Shown: positions 23,556 to 35,115, counted from the first letter of the stretch. The stretch: 64,000 nucleotides of DNA from Lepidodermella squamata (GCA_047495785.1 JBLDXI010000015.1:3720001-3784000); one strand, 5' to 3'. Numbers and translations: made by a program. The notes: generated from the letters alone by a model not told the origin.

Positions 23556-25634
23556 ATGGTGGCCCTTCTTTCGGTTCGCTTCATCACTCGGAGAAAGTTT
23601 CAAGTGTTAGCATTCTGTGGTGGTATCGTACTACTCCTGTTGCTGAGTCACATGAGATTTAGTCTGCCTATTAAAGACATCCAGTCACCCAAGGTCGCGT
23701 CAATCACACTAGAGCCAAGCTGCCGAGACGCAGCATTTACTTTTCCGAAGAATGACAATCAATCGGCTTTTACCTTTGAAATGCATGGCGTCGGAATTTC
23801 CTCAAAAAATGACCCACAAATTTTCGAGCCATTGCGAGTTAAGACAACGATTATTCATCAATTCTCGCCACAAGTTGAAAGCATCGTCAGAGAAATGTTT
23901 CCTAGCCATGTTGTAGAAGACCCGAAGTTTCGAATTCACCCTTTCCAGGTGTCCTGCTATCCCGAGAGCGATAACTACCTCATTTGCGTAATTCGAGTGT
24001 GGCTACGTCTCGACCGGTTCCAACCTGTGTTCTGGCAAAGTCACGATCGTTACCAGGACAATTACTTGATAGCTCTAAAATTCGATAATCTTTTGAATTA
24101 CGTTCCTAAATCGGGCCAATTTATTGGAATGCCTTCGCCTGTTAACGATATGAGTTACTCTGGGCCTGAAGATCCACGAATGATTTGCATTAACGGCTCA
24201 CTTTTCGTCAATTTCGTCGAGGCCCACCGCTACCCTGACCAGCCAACTATGCTACGACGGCAATTTCTGTGGAATTTAGCCTCTCACTCTATGTTCGACA
24301 TTCACGTCGAGGAAAGTAGCGATTTCAAGCTTAAATTTGTCGAAAAAAATTGGTCGCCATGGACAATTAACGGTACCCTAAATTTTGTTCACGATTTCGA
24401 GGCTATGAGGCTCATCTCTTGCGGCACAAATGTCGGGAAAAATAAGCCGATCGAATGCGATATAATGAAAGCTGGTAGAAAATCTGGGGCTGAGATTTTA
24501 TTGAGGGGCGGATCGCCGATAGTTCAGTATTCAGGAGATTATTACCTCGCAGTGACTCATACTTGGCAACGTTCGAAGCACTTCGAAAAGCGCGGTAAGT
24601 TTCATTTTTTTTAATTTTATTGACACTGGAGCCAATTTCAGTCTATGCATCTCAACTCGCCTTGATTCACGAGCCATCGATGAAGCTGGTATTCGTTTCA
24701 TCTCCAATATTCATCGAGCCAAATACTATGAGTGAAACGCCAACGACAGACAGCAACATCCTTTGGCCTTTCATTTATGCGAGAAGCATTTTCGTTGAAA
24801 CGCGGGACAGTCTTGTTCTGGCCGTTGGACTCAACGATTTCTCCTGTTTTCTAGTCCGGTTGACAGGAATTGAGCCTATGCTAGGTAAAATGTTACCGTT
24901 AGCAAAGTGAAAAGTGGAGTTTGGCTAATTTTCTGTATTTTCCATCAAATATGGGAAAAGTGTGGTGACTTGAAGAAGGATGATTTTTTTTATTCCCAAA
25001 TGTTCTTACTCGTTTTTCTTGCGGGTTTTGAATTTTCAAACTTCAGACCTCTAGGAGGCTCCCATCCACCTCAAAAGTCGGGAGACCCCAAAGTGTCGCC
25101 GATAAGGCTCATCGATTTAGGTTGACGTGGAAGCACTAGCTTGATTTCATCAAAATATTTGAAAATCTAGCAAGATTCATTACCTCAGATTACCCAAAAA
25201 AATTTCAAATGCGCACAAGAAAATAATATCAAATTTATTGCGTGACGAATTATTAGTAATTGATGCAATAAAAACTATATTTTTTAAGCACGAATTTTTC
25301 GAAATTAGCATTTTTTACCCGTGAACTTTGAAGCCCATTTTCTCAGCAACCCCGATGACTATCACATATTTTTGATATCGCTCGACTCCTCGTTTATTGA
25401 TCTTGAAATCTCACGATGTAGAAAAATTTCGCCAAACCCCACTTTTCACTTGTTAACGGTCATTTAATTTTGAATTTGTTTCCAATCTGAATTTTTTATT
25501 TAGGTAACGCGATAAGTTCTCACGAATCTAGTTTCAAGGTCGATGACAGCCTTAACCTCAACGAGTGGCTTGAAACCAAAAATTTGGAAATGATTGAAAA
25601 ATTATTCAATAAAAGCCCGCCTGAAGCTGAGTAA
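23556..25634 (+). CDS. GPEDPRI-family type II membrane protein, divergent paralogue 4
   Basis: Exons 23556-24594, 24642-24884 and 25504-25634 (1413 nt, 470 residues). Starts MVALLSVRFITRRKFQV, then a membrane segment VLAFCGGIVLLLLLS. It keeps SGPEDPRMICINGSLFVNF, EKNWSPWTING and LRGGSPIVQYSGDYYLAVTH, so it is the same family but clearly older. The first intron of paralogues 1-3 is absent: the codons for LRRQFLWN are contiguous. The last intron (24885-25503) is swollen to 619 bp by an inserted MITE. It ends KSPPEAE rather than NAPPA. The divergent sequence helps mark the motifs likely needed for function. Confidence 0.85.
24895..25460. mobile_element. MITE with about 29-bp inverted ends, in intron of paralogue 4
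   Basis: Left end ACCGTTAGCAAAGTGAAAAG and right end CTTTTCACTTGTTAACGGT form about 29-bp imperfect terminal inverted repeats (roughly 27 of 30 positions). A second copy of nearly the same length lies inverted at 44510-45079. The shared interior includes a 'gtgtcgccgataaggct'-type block. No coding capacity. Confidence 0.8.
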
Positions 25635-25808
25635 GAGTCCAGCTTTATTCTTCTTTGTATCAGAAAATAAATTAAATTGCAATAAATTATTTTTCGCTTA
25701 CATTATATTGCTTTGCATACTATAATATTCATCTGTGAGCATTTTCAATATGAAAATAAAATAACAGGAAAAAAATAATTTAAAATGTAAAAAAAGATAT
25801 AACTGGAA

Positions 25809-28323
25809 TCAAACAGCGTGCTCGGCAACGTCGCCGTTTCGCTGTTGTTGGGTAGCCGTTTGATAAACGTCGCTTGAGTGGTAGTAATTGCTATTGCTCG
25901 GTGTATTAGCTAATGCAGTTGGTGCTGAAATTACGTAATCGCCTTCTTCTTCGTCTTCTTCAGTCGGCGAGTTGAGTTGTTGAGGCTGTGTTGATACTGA
26001 AGGCGAAGGCGGCACGTCCTGCCCAGATATCAGGTAATCGTCATCGCGAGTCAGCGCGATGTAATTTGCCTCGCCCGGTTTAGGTGCCTGCTCTCTGAGG
26101 TGGTGGAGAATTCCGACGAGTTCGCTGAATGAGGCGCGTTCGCCTGGTTCGTAGACCCAACAACGCCTCATGACCCCGTAAAGCGATTCAGGAATTTCGT
26201 TTGTCCGCTCGAGAAAATAGCCTCCAGACACTCGTTTAGCGACATTGTATGACTCCATATCGGAAAACGGGAAGCCGCCTTTGGTACACAGTTCCCAGAG
26301 CAAAATCCCGAAAGACCACTATAATTTCGATATTTTAATTAATTAATTAAAATGATTAATTAATTTGTCAACTTACAACGTCTGACTTGACAGTAAATTT
26401 TCCAGTGCGTAGGCTCTCAGGGGCCATCCACCTGACAGGTAACGGCCGGCTGGCTAGATCGTCGACCTGGTAATAATCGTCAGCGTCCTGCACGATGCGG
26501 CTCATGCCGAAATCTGCGACTTTGACCACGCGATGTGCGTCTAGCCTATATTTTTTATATCGATCAATTTTTGATCATCTCAATTAAAGCGAAATATTTT
26601 ACAGGCAATTTCTAGCGGCAAGATCACGGTGGACAAAGCCAAGGTTCGATAGGTATTGCATGCCCTCGGCCACTTGAAGAGCAAAGTTGATAATATCCAA
26701 TGTTCCAACTTCCTATAAATATTTTAAAAAGTGAATTTATTGAAAAATTTAAAATCTCAAATTTAAAATCTCAAAAATTGCAAATCTCAAATTTAAAATT
26801 TAAAATTCTAATTTTCAAAAATTCAAAATCTCAAATTTAAAATTTGAACAGTTTAAAATTTAAAATTTCGAAATTTCAAAAATTGTAAAATTTGCAAACC
26901 TCTTTGTTGTTCATGACGTAGTGCCGCAGGTCACTCTCTTCCATGAAAGGCACAACGATGGCAACTCGATTATCGACTGAGCTAATAAATATTCCATAGC
27001 ATTCCAACACATTTTTGTGTTTAAAATGGCACATCAACACGGCTTCACGCAAGAAATCACACAAATCGTTCATAGAACCGGTATCTAAAACAGGCGGAAA
27101 TTCATTTGAAAAGTCTCATTCTGGGACTGCTCTTACTTTTGAAAAACTTGACAGCGACTAGAAAACTGCGATCATCCTTCTGTAAGATGGCTCTGCGAAC
27201 TTCGCCCGAAAACCCAGAACCGATAAGACCGCCGAGGGACACGGATGACTCATCGATGCGCAACGGTTCCACCTCGGCGCGCAACTGGTCCGGCAAGTCG
27301 TCGAACCGCACAACAATATGCGGACACGGCACCATGTTAATATCACTTATTGTCGATTTTCGACGGCGCGACCGCCGGCGCTTCACCAGAATGCAGACAA
27401 CAACAGCGACTACGGCGCCCAGAACAACGGCTATAGGTAGGATGATGATAAGCGGCAGCAGCCTCTGAACTTGGGAAATAGCTTCGCTTTTCGGCCGCGT
27501 GGTATTTCGCCAAATCACAGCCTTGTTTAGGGTGACTACAACTTGGTAAGATGAATCACTCGCCAGGTTATTGTCAACGTCGGTGCGGCACTCGAGTAGC
27601 GTGTCATTCGATTTTTCCCAGTCGATTGCGCAGTCATAACCGCCCCAGGTTATGTTGTAGTATTCAACAATCAACTTTGGCGTCGTTGATACAGCTCGAA
27701 TGCACGTATCCTCCAAGTACCAAAGAGCTAGATGAGAGCCGCTGAACATTACAGTTCGCCTAGCGTTGTTCGAAACACTGCTAAATGACGGGCTTTTGTA
27801 GTAGTAGATTTTAGAGCCTTCGTTAGCCTTGATTTCTTTTTCATCAGCAAACAGCCTAATACAGCTGGTTACGTTGGTCACCAAACGAGACGAGGTATCG
27901 ACGACAAAATCACAAGCTGGAACTGGAACGAATTTAGTTTCAGGTGGCATCTCGGGTATAGTTTCCATTTTCGGAGCCTCGCAAAAGAATTCTTGCACGT
28001 CTCGCCTGCATGCCTGAAAAAATCATCAAAATTGAACAAAATATTCTAGCGATCTGCTGATTATAGAAAACTTTTTTCTCTGATTTTCTGAGCTGGGTCT
28101 CGTCCGCGTTTGGAACAAGTTGCTCCAGCTGAAGCCAAACTTTAACACTGTCTGGTAAAGCATCGCCCATGACAACGAAATTGATAATCATGGATCCGTC
28201 AAACGTCGTACGATCGGAACAACCTGATCTCAGTAAGGAATAGCTAACCGGTGCTGATTCTAAGGTGGCTGCTCTGGCGAGTGTTGCAAAGGTAAAGCCG
28301 AAAATGAGCGCAATCGCACTCAT
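25809..28323 (-). CDS. Receptor tyrosine kinase, orphan type
   Basis: Exons 28072-28323, 27137-28013, 26900-27084, 26603-26712, 26377-26545 and 25809-26318 (2103 nt, 700 residues). Signal peptide [18 protein letters not shown]; ectodomain of about 250 residues with Cys and N-glycosylation sites but no domain I recognise; membrane segment about 270-295; basic stop-transfer KRRRSRRRK. The kinase has GSGFSGEV (Gly loop, about 350), VAVKFFK (ATP-anchoring Lys, about 374), HRDLAARNC (tyrosine-kinase type catalytic loop), DFGMSR, YY in the activation loop and RWMAPES. The tail has Tyr motifs (NYIAL, DDYLI, GDYVI) that could dock SH2 proteins. The activation loop is somewhat Met-like, but the ectodomain is far too short for Met. 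Ligand unknown. Confidence 0.9.
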
Positions 28324-29660
28324 TTTTGTTGCTAAAATATGGTATAATTTTTTGCTTCGCTCCGGCTTAACGACCAATCATTTAGCCAATGCTAACATTT
28401 GTTGAGAGCGTCATTTTAGCCGTACCATATTTTGTCTAAAATCGAATGAGATAATATTTCATGATATTATTGTTATTTAGAAACTCAGAGAAGAAAGGAC
28501 GGGGCAAGGATTTATGTTATTTTTCAACTAAATTTCACGAGTAGTTTTTACAGTAATATATTAGCAGGCTGTAGCAGCTAAAAACACGGCCGTGTACACT
28601 GCTGAAACGAGCGTATACGCGTATAACAGCTGCTAAATACCTGTACGCATGTGTACATGTAGAGGTTGTCATTATTTTTTAATAAGTAATGGCTTTGATT
28701 GTTGGTGAAACAATGAAGAACGAAATACATTTTTACTATTATACATGCCAGCATTAGGCTTATAATATTATACCTATGCCACCACCTGTATACGTGTAGG
28801 CTATGATGGACTTGCCGTACTTGCATGCGATTTTTTGCCGTGTATATGCCCCGGTTGACACACAGTTCAGCCCGCGTTTTACCTGAGTCTAAACGTATAT
28901 CATATATATTATATTGTCTTGTAGCGCGTTTTTCTCGGTTTCCTACACGCGGGGTGGAGTAGTAAAAACGTAGGTAGGTATAGTATGTTAACCGGTAAAT
29001 ATATATTGCGAGCGTACAGGACCGAAAATTATTGAGTAAACAGAATTATAAAAATGTTACCGATTTTCTGATGATGAAAACAAACCATGAATAATATACG
29101 CCGAACTTGGGATTAACACCAGCTTAAACTGAACTCGAGAGAAGTCTAACTATCTTGTATCGTATTTCAAATGTCCAAGCTTTTTAGAATTTGTGAAACT
29201 TCCAAATCCCATCCACCTTATTTCGGACTTAATTCGGACTGATACTGGTAGGTTAACAAACTTTTTGACACGTGCTTTGCCTCAAAAGATTCGCCCTGAA
29301 AACTTGCATATCCCAATGTTGATCACGGTAAAAATATACCTTCTCCTGCACAGGGTAACTGACTTGCCTAATTTCGGACACAATTTGGGTCATTTCGCAT
29401 TTCGGACTGCTCAGTGTGAATATACAGATTACTTAGGGTCAAAGTTCACATTAAAGCTAGGTAGAGTTACAATTTGTAAGCAGATTAAAAGGAAAAAATT
29501 GCATGTTGAGGGATGTGAACCCCCGATAGTGAATTGTGCTCCCAACACAGCTCAGTGCTGTTCTCACTGAGCCTTCACTGTTCCTAAATGGTTGGCGCTC
29601 AATGTTTTCCGCTTTTTTCCGGTAAAAATTACGATTTGTTGAAAATTTGGTCATTTTGGA
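27415..29660. repeat. Segmental duplication, arm 1
   Basis: The 5' half of the kinase gene plus about 1.3 kb upstream is duplicated at 33360-37900. Long blocks are nearly identical, for example the signal-peptide exon, 'tgtacatgtagaggttgtc' (about 28650), 'cgtaggtaggtatagtatgtta' (about 28970) and 'cgattttctgatgatgaaaa' (about 29060). Arm 2 carries two extra insertions; arm 1 carries the hAT-type element at 29662. Confidence 0.85.
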
Positions 29661-29661
29661 C
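28324..29661. other. Upstream region of the kinase gene, duplicated sequence
   Basis: No protein gene seen. It contains the promoter side of the kinase gene, duplicated upstream of the truncated copy. At about 29500-29575 there is a decayed tRNA-like sequence on the minus strand (GGGGGTTCACATCCC as T-arm), whose counterpart in the other arm lies at about 37605-37660; likely a tRNA-derived SINE. Confidence 0.45.
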
Positions 29662-30228
29662 CAGAGATGGACGATGTAAAAACATTGCTGTAAAAACCTC
29701 ATGTAAAAACACGTTAAAACATGTATGTAAAAATCGATCAAAATATGAAATATGTAAAAACCTGTAAAAACCTCTGCCTGTAACAGTGCGTAACAAGCCA
29801 AATCTAAGTGATGTGCCAGATTTAAAAGATAATTTTTCAAATTTTAAGGTAACATGCAACTGTTAAACCAAGGCGATAGGTCACAAAGTTGTTTTTAATC
29901 CCGCGCCTCAGGATTAGGGATTAGGAGTAGGATTAGCGGTATTAGGAGCGGGACTGGCGCTGAGAGGCGGCGGACCTCATGCTGCTAAGAAAATCAGAGG
30001 TTAACAAGGACGAGAAAGAGCTCACTATCTTGTTTAAACTTTATCTACTCAAACTTACCAGGTAATTATGACCTATGATTATCGCGAAAGCCCTATTAGT
30101 TTTTACATATTTTTGATGTTTTTACATGTAAAAATCGACCACCTTTTTACATGTTTTAACGGCTTTTTACATGTTTTTACGTAAAAACATGGGAAAACTG
30201 ATGAACTACATGTAAATATCCATCCCTG
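29662..30228. mobile_element. hAT-type non-autonomous element with 8-bp target duplication
   Basis: Ends CAGAGATGGA (29662) and TCCATCCCTG (to 30228) are inverted. Both flanks are TTTTGGAC (29654-29661 and 30229-30236), a perfect 8-bp duplication as made by hAT transposases. Interior ends are dense with TGTAAAAAC / GTTTTTACA words in both orientations. The duplicated arm at about 37870-37890 lacks this sequence, giving an empty-site comparison. Confidence 0.92.
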
Positions 30229-30328
30229 TTTTGGACGGCAAAGGATGGCAAAGAAGATAGACCATTCTTTGTGTAGTTCTCCGTTTTTCTTGCGTTCAGG
30301 TTTCAGGTGCCATCAAACTAGATCAAAT

Positions 30329-31347
30329 CTATAGATCAAATAGATATCAAGATAAATATAGTTGACTAGATTTTTTACAATTTCCAAGAACATCATACAC
30401 CAAGAAGTTCATCATACATTTTTGCCATAAACCTAACCCAGTGGTTCTTAAACTTGTTCGAAGCTGTGCAAGAAAATTGGCACGCCAATGGTCTCGCGTG
30501 CCATTCGAACATCTTTCAGCAAATGCCTTAGAAATTTGAAAAAATTCCTTAGAAATCGCTGTGTTGCAGAATTGAGATTGGGCAGTGTTTTTGTTTAAGA
30601 CGGTTAGTTGTTGAATTGATTTTCTATCGTTTATCAAGACCAAAGACGCGACAAAATCTCATAATGCCAGGGTGCTATTCTGGAGAGGCCAGGGATAAAT
30701 AAACCTGTTTGGTGTATTGCCCAAATGATTAGTGATTTCAAACAAAAACGAGCGAAGGAAAACGAGGAAATTTTGAACAATTTCTACTAAAATACGCTCG
30801 AAAACCTCTGAAAATTGACGAAACAGTGGGCATTTAATTGTCCGGTCTGGCCGAGCTGGAGGGGAGGAATCCCCCTGATTGTCGAACCTTGCATTTTAAA
30901 GTTTTTCATAATGCATTCGTGAACGTAAGGTAAAAGTAATTCGAGCAAATGAAACGAGCGAATCGAGGACATTTTTAGGCATTTTCCACAAAAATACGCC
31001 CAAACACCTCTGAAAATGAGAACAAACAGATAATTCTTAACGCTTAAAGCACACGCAGTCAAAACCCTCTTCCAGAGAACGATATCACTTCGTTCTCTAT
31101 GCCCTCCGCGTGCCAGTGTTGGCACGCATGCCGATCAGTTTTTTTGAAATGCCACGATTGGCACACGTGCCAGGGTTTGAGAACCACTGACCTAACCGAC
31201 TTTTACGTACTGAAAATGTTAGACACAGGCTCTTAACCCTAGCTTGAATTTTGTGTGCAATAATGGCGTCGCTAATCGAAAAAAGGTTCTTGGAAATTGT
31301 AAAAAATCCAGCTAATATATTTATCTTTATATCTATTTGATCTATAG
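30329..31347. mobile_element. Inverted-repeat element with about 65-bp ends, host of a nested hAT
   Basis: Left end CTATAGATCAAATAGATAT through TTTTTTACAATTTCCAAGAAC (30329-30394) recurs inverted at about 31283-31347, with roughly 85-90% identity by eye. Removing the nested element at 30439-31189 and one target duplication leaves about 260 bp, a typical MITE size. Confidence 0.8.
30439..31189. mobile_element. hAT-type element nested in a MITE, 8-bp target duplication
   Basis: Left end CAGTGGTTCTTAAACTT and right end complementary to CAGTGGTTCTCAAACCC are inverted and match the well-known CAGTGGTTCTCAAAC ends of Charlie/hobo-like hAT elements. Both flanks are ACCTAACC (30431-30438 and 31190-31197). 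The subterminal regions share GGCACGCnTGCC-like words. No transposase frame. Confidence 0.93.
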
Positions 31348-31577
31348 TTTTATATCTCAAAAATTTAAAATCTCGAATTTACGCCACTTGATTATTGGTG
31401 ATGATAAATGAGATATTGTTCCTGTCACTTGCCTCGCAAGCAAAAGGTTCATGGTTGTTGATTGTTGTGTTGGCCCTGGCGATGGTTTAAATAAACGGAA
31501 ACTAGTTGGCAGTCGCGCAAGGCGTCCGGTTAATTCGATCAGAAAAAAATAATGTACAAGCGCAAAAAAGTTGCAAT

Positions 31578-31651
31578 TGCCCCCTGTGAGGATCGAACTC
31601 ACGACCTCCAGATTATGAGACTGGCGCTCTAGCCAACTGAGCCAAGGAGGC
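31578..31651 (-). tRNA. tRNA-Met (CAT)
   Basis: A 74-nt cloverleaf. Acceptor stem GCCTCCT/AGGGGGC; D arm with GGCTCAGTTGG (A box); anticodon stem CCAGT/TCTGG around loop CTCATAA; T arm GTGAGTTCGATCCTCAC. The TAGAGC D-stem type and internal CAT point to elongator Met. Identical partner at 41052-41125. Confidence 0.95.
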
Positions 31652-31722
31652 AGTTGTAATTGTTAATGAAACCATTTGTTACGGAATCGATTCATTTTAA
31701 TTTGAAAATTTTGAAAAATTCA

Positions 31723-31795
31723 GGTTCCGGCGGGGTTCGAACCCGCGACCTTCTGCGTGTAAAGCAGACGTGATGAACCACTACACAACGGAACC
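31723..31795 (-). tRNA. tRNA-Val (TAC)
   Basis: A 73-nt cloverleaf: acceptor GGTTCCG/CGGAACC, anticodon stem TCTGC/GCAGA with loop TTTACAC (anticodon TAC), T arm GCGGGTTCGAACCCCGC. Further copies lie at 41196-41268 and 43139-43211. Confidence 0.95.
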
Positions 31796-33354
31796 TGCCT
31801 GAATCCTCTAAACTTCCTGGAGCTTTGAACCAATTTCCAGTTTAAATATCTAAAAAGGTGCAATCTTCCAGCATATTTATTTTTTATAAAATTCGAGCTG
31901 GAATCACAAAGGGAATTATGCTAACACGAAGCAAAAACAGGCCCTAACATCGTACTTGGTAAAACCCAGAAACTCGACCTAACCCTAACCTGGATAACCC
32001 GGGCCCTAACCAAACCCTAACCCTAACCCGAACCCTGACACCTAACCCTAACATTTAAACCCAATTCCAAATCATCGTTTGAAAAACAATTTTATAAAAA
32101 ATAATATGAGCCATCACAATTGAAAGCCGTGGGTTAGGACATTTTTTTCGACTTTGAGTTGGCATCGGCTTCTTGCTCAGTTTTTCTTGCTCAGTTCTGC
32201 CTCAGTTTTCCACCCCTATTAAAAATTTTCGTAATTTCTGCTGCGGCGCGTAACATAGCAGCGTGGGTCCGAGTCAAAATGCGCAATATTGTTGTTCCTA
32301 CACCTACCAGAGCCTCGATCATGGGAAATTCTTTTCAAAATGAAACTTCCTTGAAAAGTTTTTGACGCGAGACTCCCTTATCTTGGGATCCTCAGATGTG
32401 AAGTCGTCATATCGAGGATGTTGGGTACGTATTTAAGGAGCTCATCAAAAACGTACTCGAGAAATTCACCGAATATCTACCAGTCAGCAACAAGCCCAGC
32501 CTCTAATTTCTCCTCCAGTTGGAATTTTCGCATGCATTGTAGCTTTGAAATGACTGAATTCCAGATTTCATCGAAGCCAGCATATCATTGAAAGTTTCAA
32601 AATCGGAGTGCTGAAACATGTTCTTCTTCTTTATCAAGAGTTCGATATTAAACGAGAAGTACAGTGCTGTATTACTCGCGTTACTGGTACGCTGGCGGCG
32701 ATGGCTGTGAATTGGAACGAGTAGGAGGAGTTTGGAGGATCGAGGTGACATCTGATCCACCGACAACAGCCGCAAATTAAAATGCAAATTAAATTAAATA
32801 AACACTTACCGTCATTTGGGGCCAAATCAACCTTTGGGGCTAATCGGCCAAAAATTGAGGTTTCCACATTTTTATCGGTGGCTCAAAAACTACAAGGTCA
32901 AACTTTACAAAATTTCACGGGGACAATTATCATCAAGCCTTCTACGCGCATGTAAATTTTTAGACATTTATGCCCCAAAATGAAGTCACAGCATGTTGTT
33001 GCGCAGAGGTGAGTTTAGGGAGGTAAAAATGACTCCTTTATAAATTGAATAACCTAGAGCCAATCACGAGGTTTGATTTTCAGATTAAATTTTCCCCTTC
33101 GACCATTTTCGTCGTAGATTACAGCAAAGAAAACGAGACCCTATGCGATGCACAGGTATGGCCAGGTAATCGAGGCCAAATAACCCCATGGAAAACTCAA
33201 TTACGGGGGCAAATTGGCCCACCTTACTCTTATGTAATGGGCTTTTAATATTAAGCGATTGTGAGGGTTGAATAGTCGAGTGGTTGTAATGCGCCATGAG
33301 AACATTTGTGATCTGATGAGCGATGGTTCGACTCTTCAGAAAGCAGCAGCATTT
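31796..33354. other. Intergenic between the tRNAs and the duplicated kinase fragment
   Basis: Holds the telomeric-type repeat and, at about 32812, a left end TACCGTCATTTGGGGC related to the element at 35968-36908; its other end is not found, so that copy looks truncated. No gene recognised. Confidence 0.4.
31978..32056. repeat. Degenerate interstitial telomeric repeat (CCCTAA)
   Basis: Several CCCTAA units interspersed with variants (CCCGGG, CCCGAACC). The same flanking context (CAAAAACAGGCCCTAA) recurs at about 42828, before the longer array there. Confidence 0.8.
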
Positions 33355-33440
33355 TCGGCGCCGATAACAAAGGCGATAGGTAGGTTGATGATAAGCGGCA
33401 GCAGCCTCTGAACCTCCGAGATGGCCTCTGTGGTGGGGCG
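33355..33440 (-). pseudogene. Kinase-gene transmembrane fragment, isolated
   Basis: The stretch around GATAAGCGGCAGCAGCCTCT matches the membrane-segment codons of the kinase gene at about 27415-27490. Here it is separated from the ectodomain fragment (33892 upward) by about 530 bp of unrelated sequence and has no kinase domain beside it. Confidence 0.75.
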
Positions 33441-33891
33441 GTGATCAATAAAACCCTGATTTTCGTAGCTCGATTTTTATTAATCTACTATTTAGGCCCT
33501 GAAAATATTATTACAGTAAGAATCACATCACAGATATTGCAATATTGCAAGCCAGACATCCTCTTACTACGGCCAGCAATAGCTTTAGATGACACTTGAA
33601 TGCTTGCGCTAAATATGCCTACTATATGCTATAATCATGAATATGATGCTTGCAAAGTTTTTTTTCAAGTTACCGTGTTCGTACCAACATGCGCAGCTAG
33701 ATAATATGCAGATTACAAATACAAGATGACGTACACAAGTAGGCTCTATTAAATTTCGGCTTAAATCAGAGGTCAAGTTAATTATATTATAACATACAGG
33801 CTGATATAGGCAAGGGCCTACTGATCAGCAGAGCAGCTTTGTCGTAATGTGATTGTAATATTGAGGTGGCTAATATTGAACGTTGAAGGTT

Positions 33892-34816
33892 TTATATTGA
33901 GAGGGCGCGGGTGGAAATAAATATATGAATGAACGTAGTAAGATAAACAATGACCAGCGGAGTAACCGCTACACCCTCGCTTTTCGGCCGCGTGGTATTT
34001 CGCCAAATCACAGCCTGGTTTAGGGTGACTACAACTTGGTAAGATGAATCACTACCCACTTCGTTGTTAACAGCTGTGCGGCACTGGAGTAGCGTGTCAT
34101 TCGATTTTTCCCAGTCGATTGCGCAGTCATAACCGCCCCAGGTTATGTTGTAGTATTCAACAATCAACTTTGGCGTCGTTGATACAGCTCGAATGCACGT
34201 ATCCTCCAAGTACCAAAGAGCTAGATGAGAGCCGCTGAACATTACAGTTCGCCTAGCGTTGTTCGAAACACTGCTAAATGACGGGCTTTTGTAGTAGTAG
34301 AATTTAGAGCCTGGGTAAGCCTTGATTTCTATTTCATCGGCAAACAGCCTAATACAGCTGGTTACGTTGGTCACCAAACGGGACGAGGTGCCGTTGACAT
34401 ATTCACAAGCTGGAACCGGAACGAAATTGGTTTCAGGTGACATCTCGGGTATAGTTTCCATTTTCGGAGCCTCACAAAAGAATTCTTGCCATTCTCGCCT
34501 GCATGCCTGTAAAAATCATGAACATTGAACAAAATGTTCCAGCAATCTGCTGATTATAGAAAACCTTTTTCTCAGATTTTCTGAGCTGGGCCTTGTCCGC
34601 GTTTGGAACAAGTTGCTCCAGTTGAAGCCAAAGTTTAACACTGTCTGGTAATTCATCGCCCATGACAATGAAACCAATTTCCATTGCTCCAGCAAAAGTG
34701 GAGCGATCGGAACAATCAGCTGTCCGTAAGGAATAGCTAACCAATGCTGGGTCTAAGGTGGCTGCTCTGGCGAGTGTTGCAAAGGTAAAGCCGAAAATTA
34801 GCGCAATCGCACTCAT
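33892..34816 (-). CDS. Kinase-less duplicate of the receptor tyrosine kinase ectodomain
   Basis: Exons 34565-34816 and 33892-34506 (867 nt, 288 residues). The signal peptide is identical to the full receptor and the ectodomain is highly similar, with the same splice site. At the point where the full receptor continues to its membrane segment (after TTRPKSE) the sequence diverges to GVAVTPLVIVYLTTFIHIFI and stops. The new tail is hydrophobic enough to be a weak anchor. It could be a secreted or tethered decoy receptor, or simply a pseudogene with an open frame. The high ectodomain conservation shows a recent duplication but does not prove function. Confidence 0.6.
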
Positions 34817-35115
34817 TTTTTTTGCTTAAATATGGTTATTATTGCTTTGCTCCGGCTTAAAATGACCAATCATTCAGCCATTGCTAACATTTGTTGAGGA
34901 GCTCATTCTAGCCGGGCCATATTTTGTCTAAAATCGAATGAGATAATATTTCATGATATTATTATTTAGAAACAAAGTGGAAAAAGAACGAGGCAAGGAT
35001 TCATTTTAATTTTGAACTAAATTTCACGAATAGTTTTTACAGTAATTCATTAGCAGGCTGTAGCAGCTAAAAACAACAGCCGTGTACACTGCTGAAAAGA
35101 GCGTATGCGCGTATA

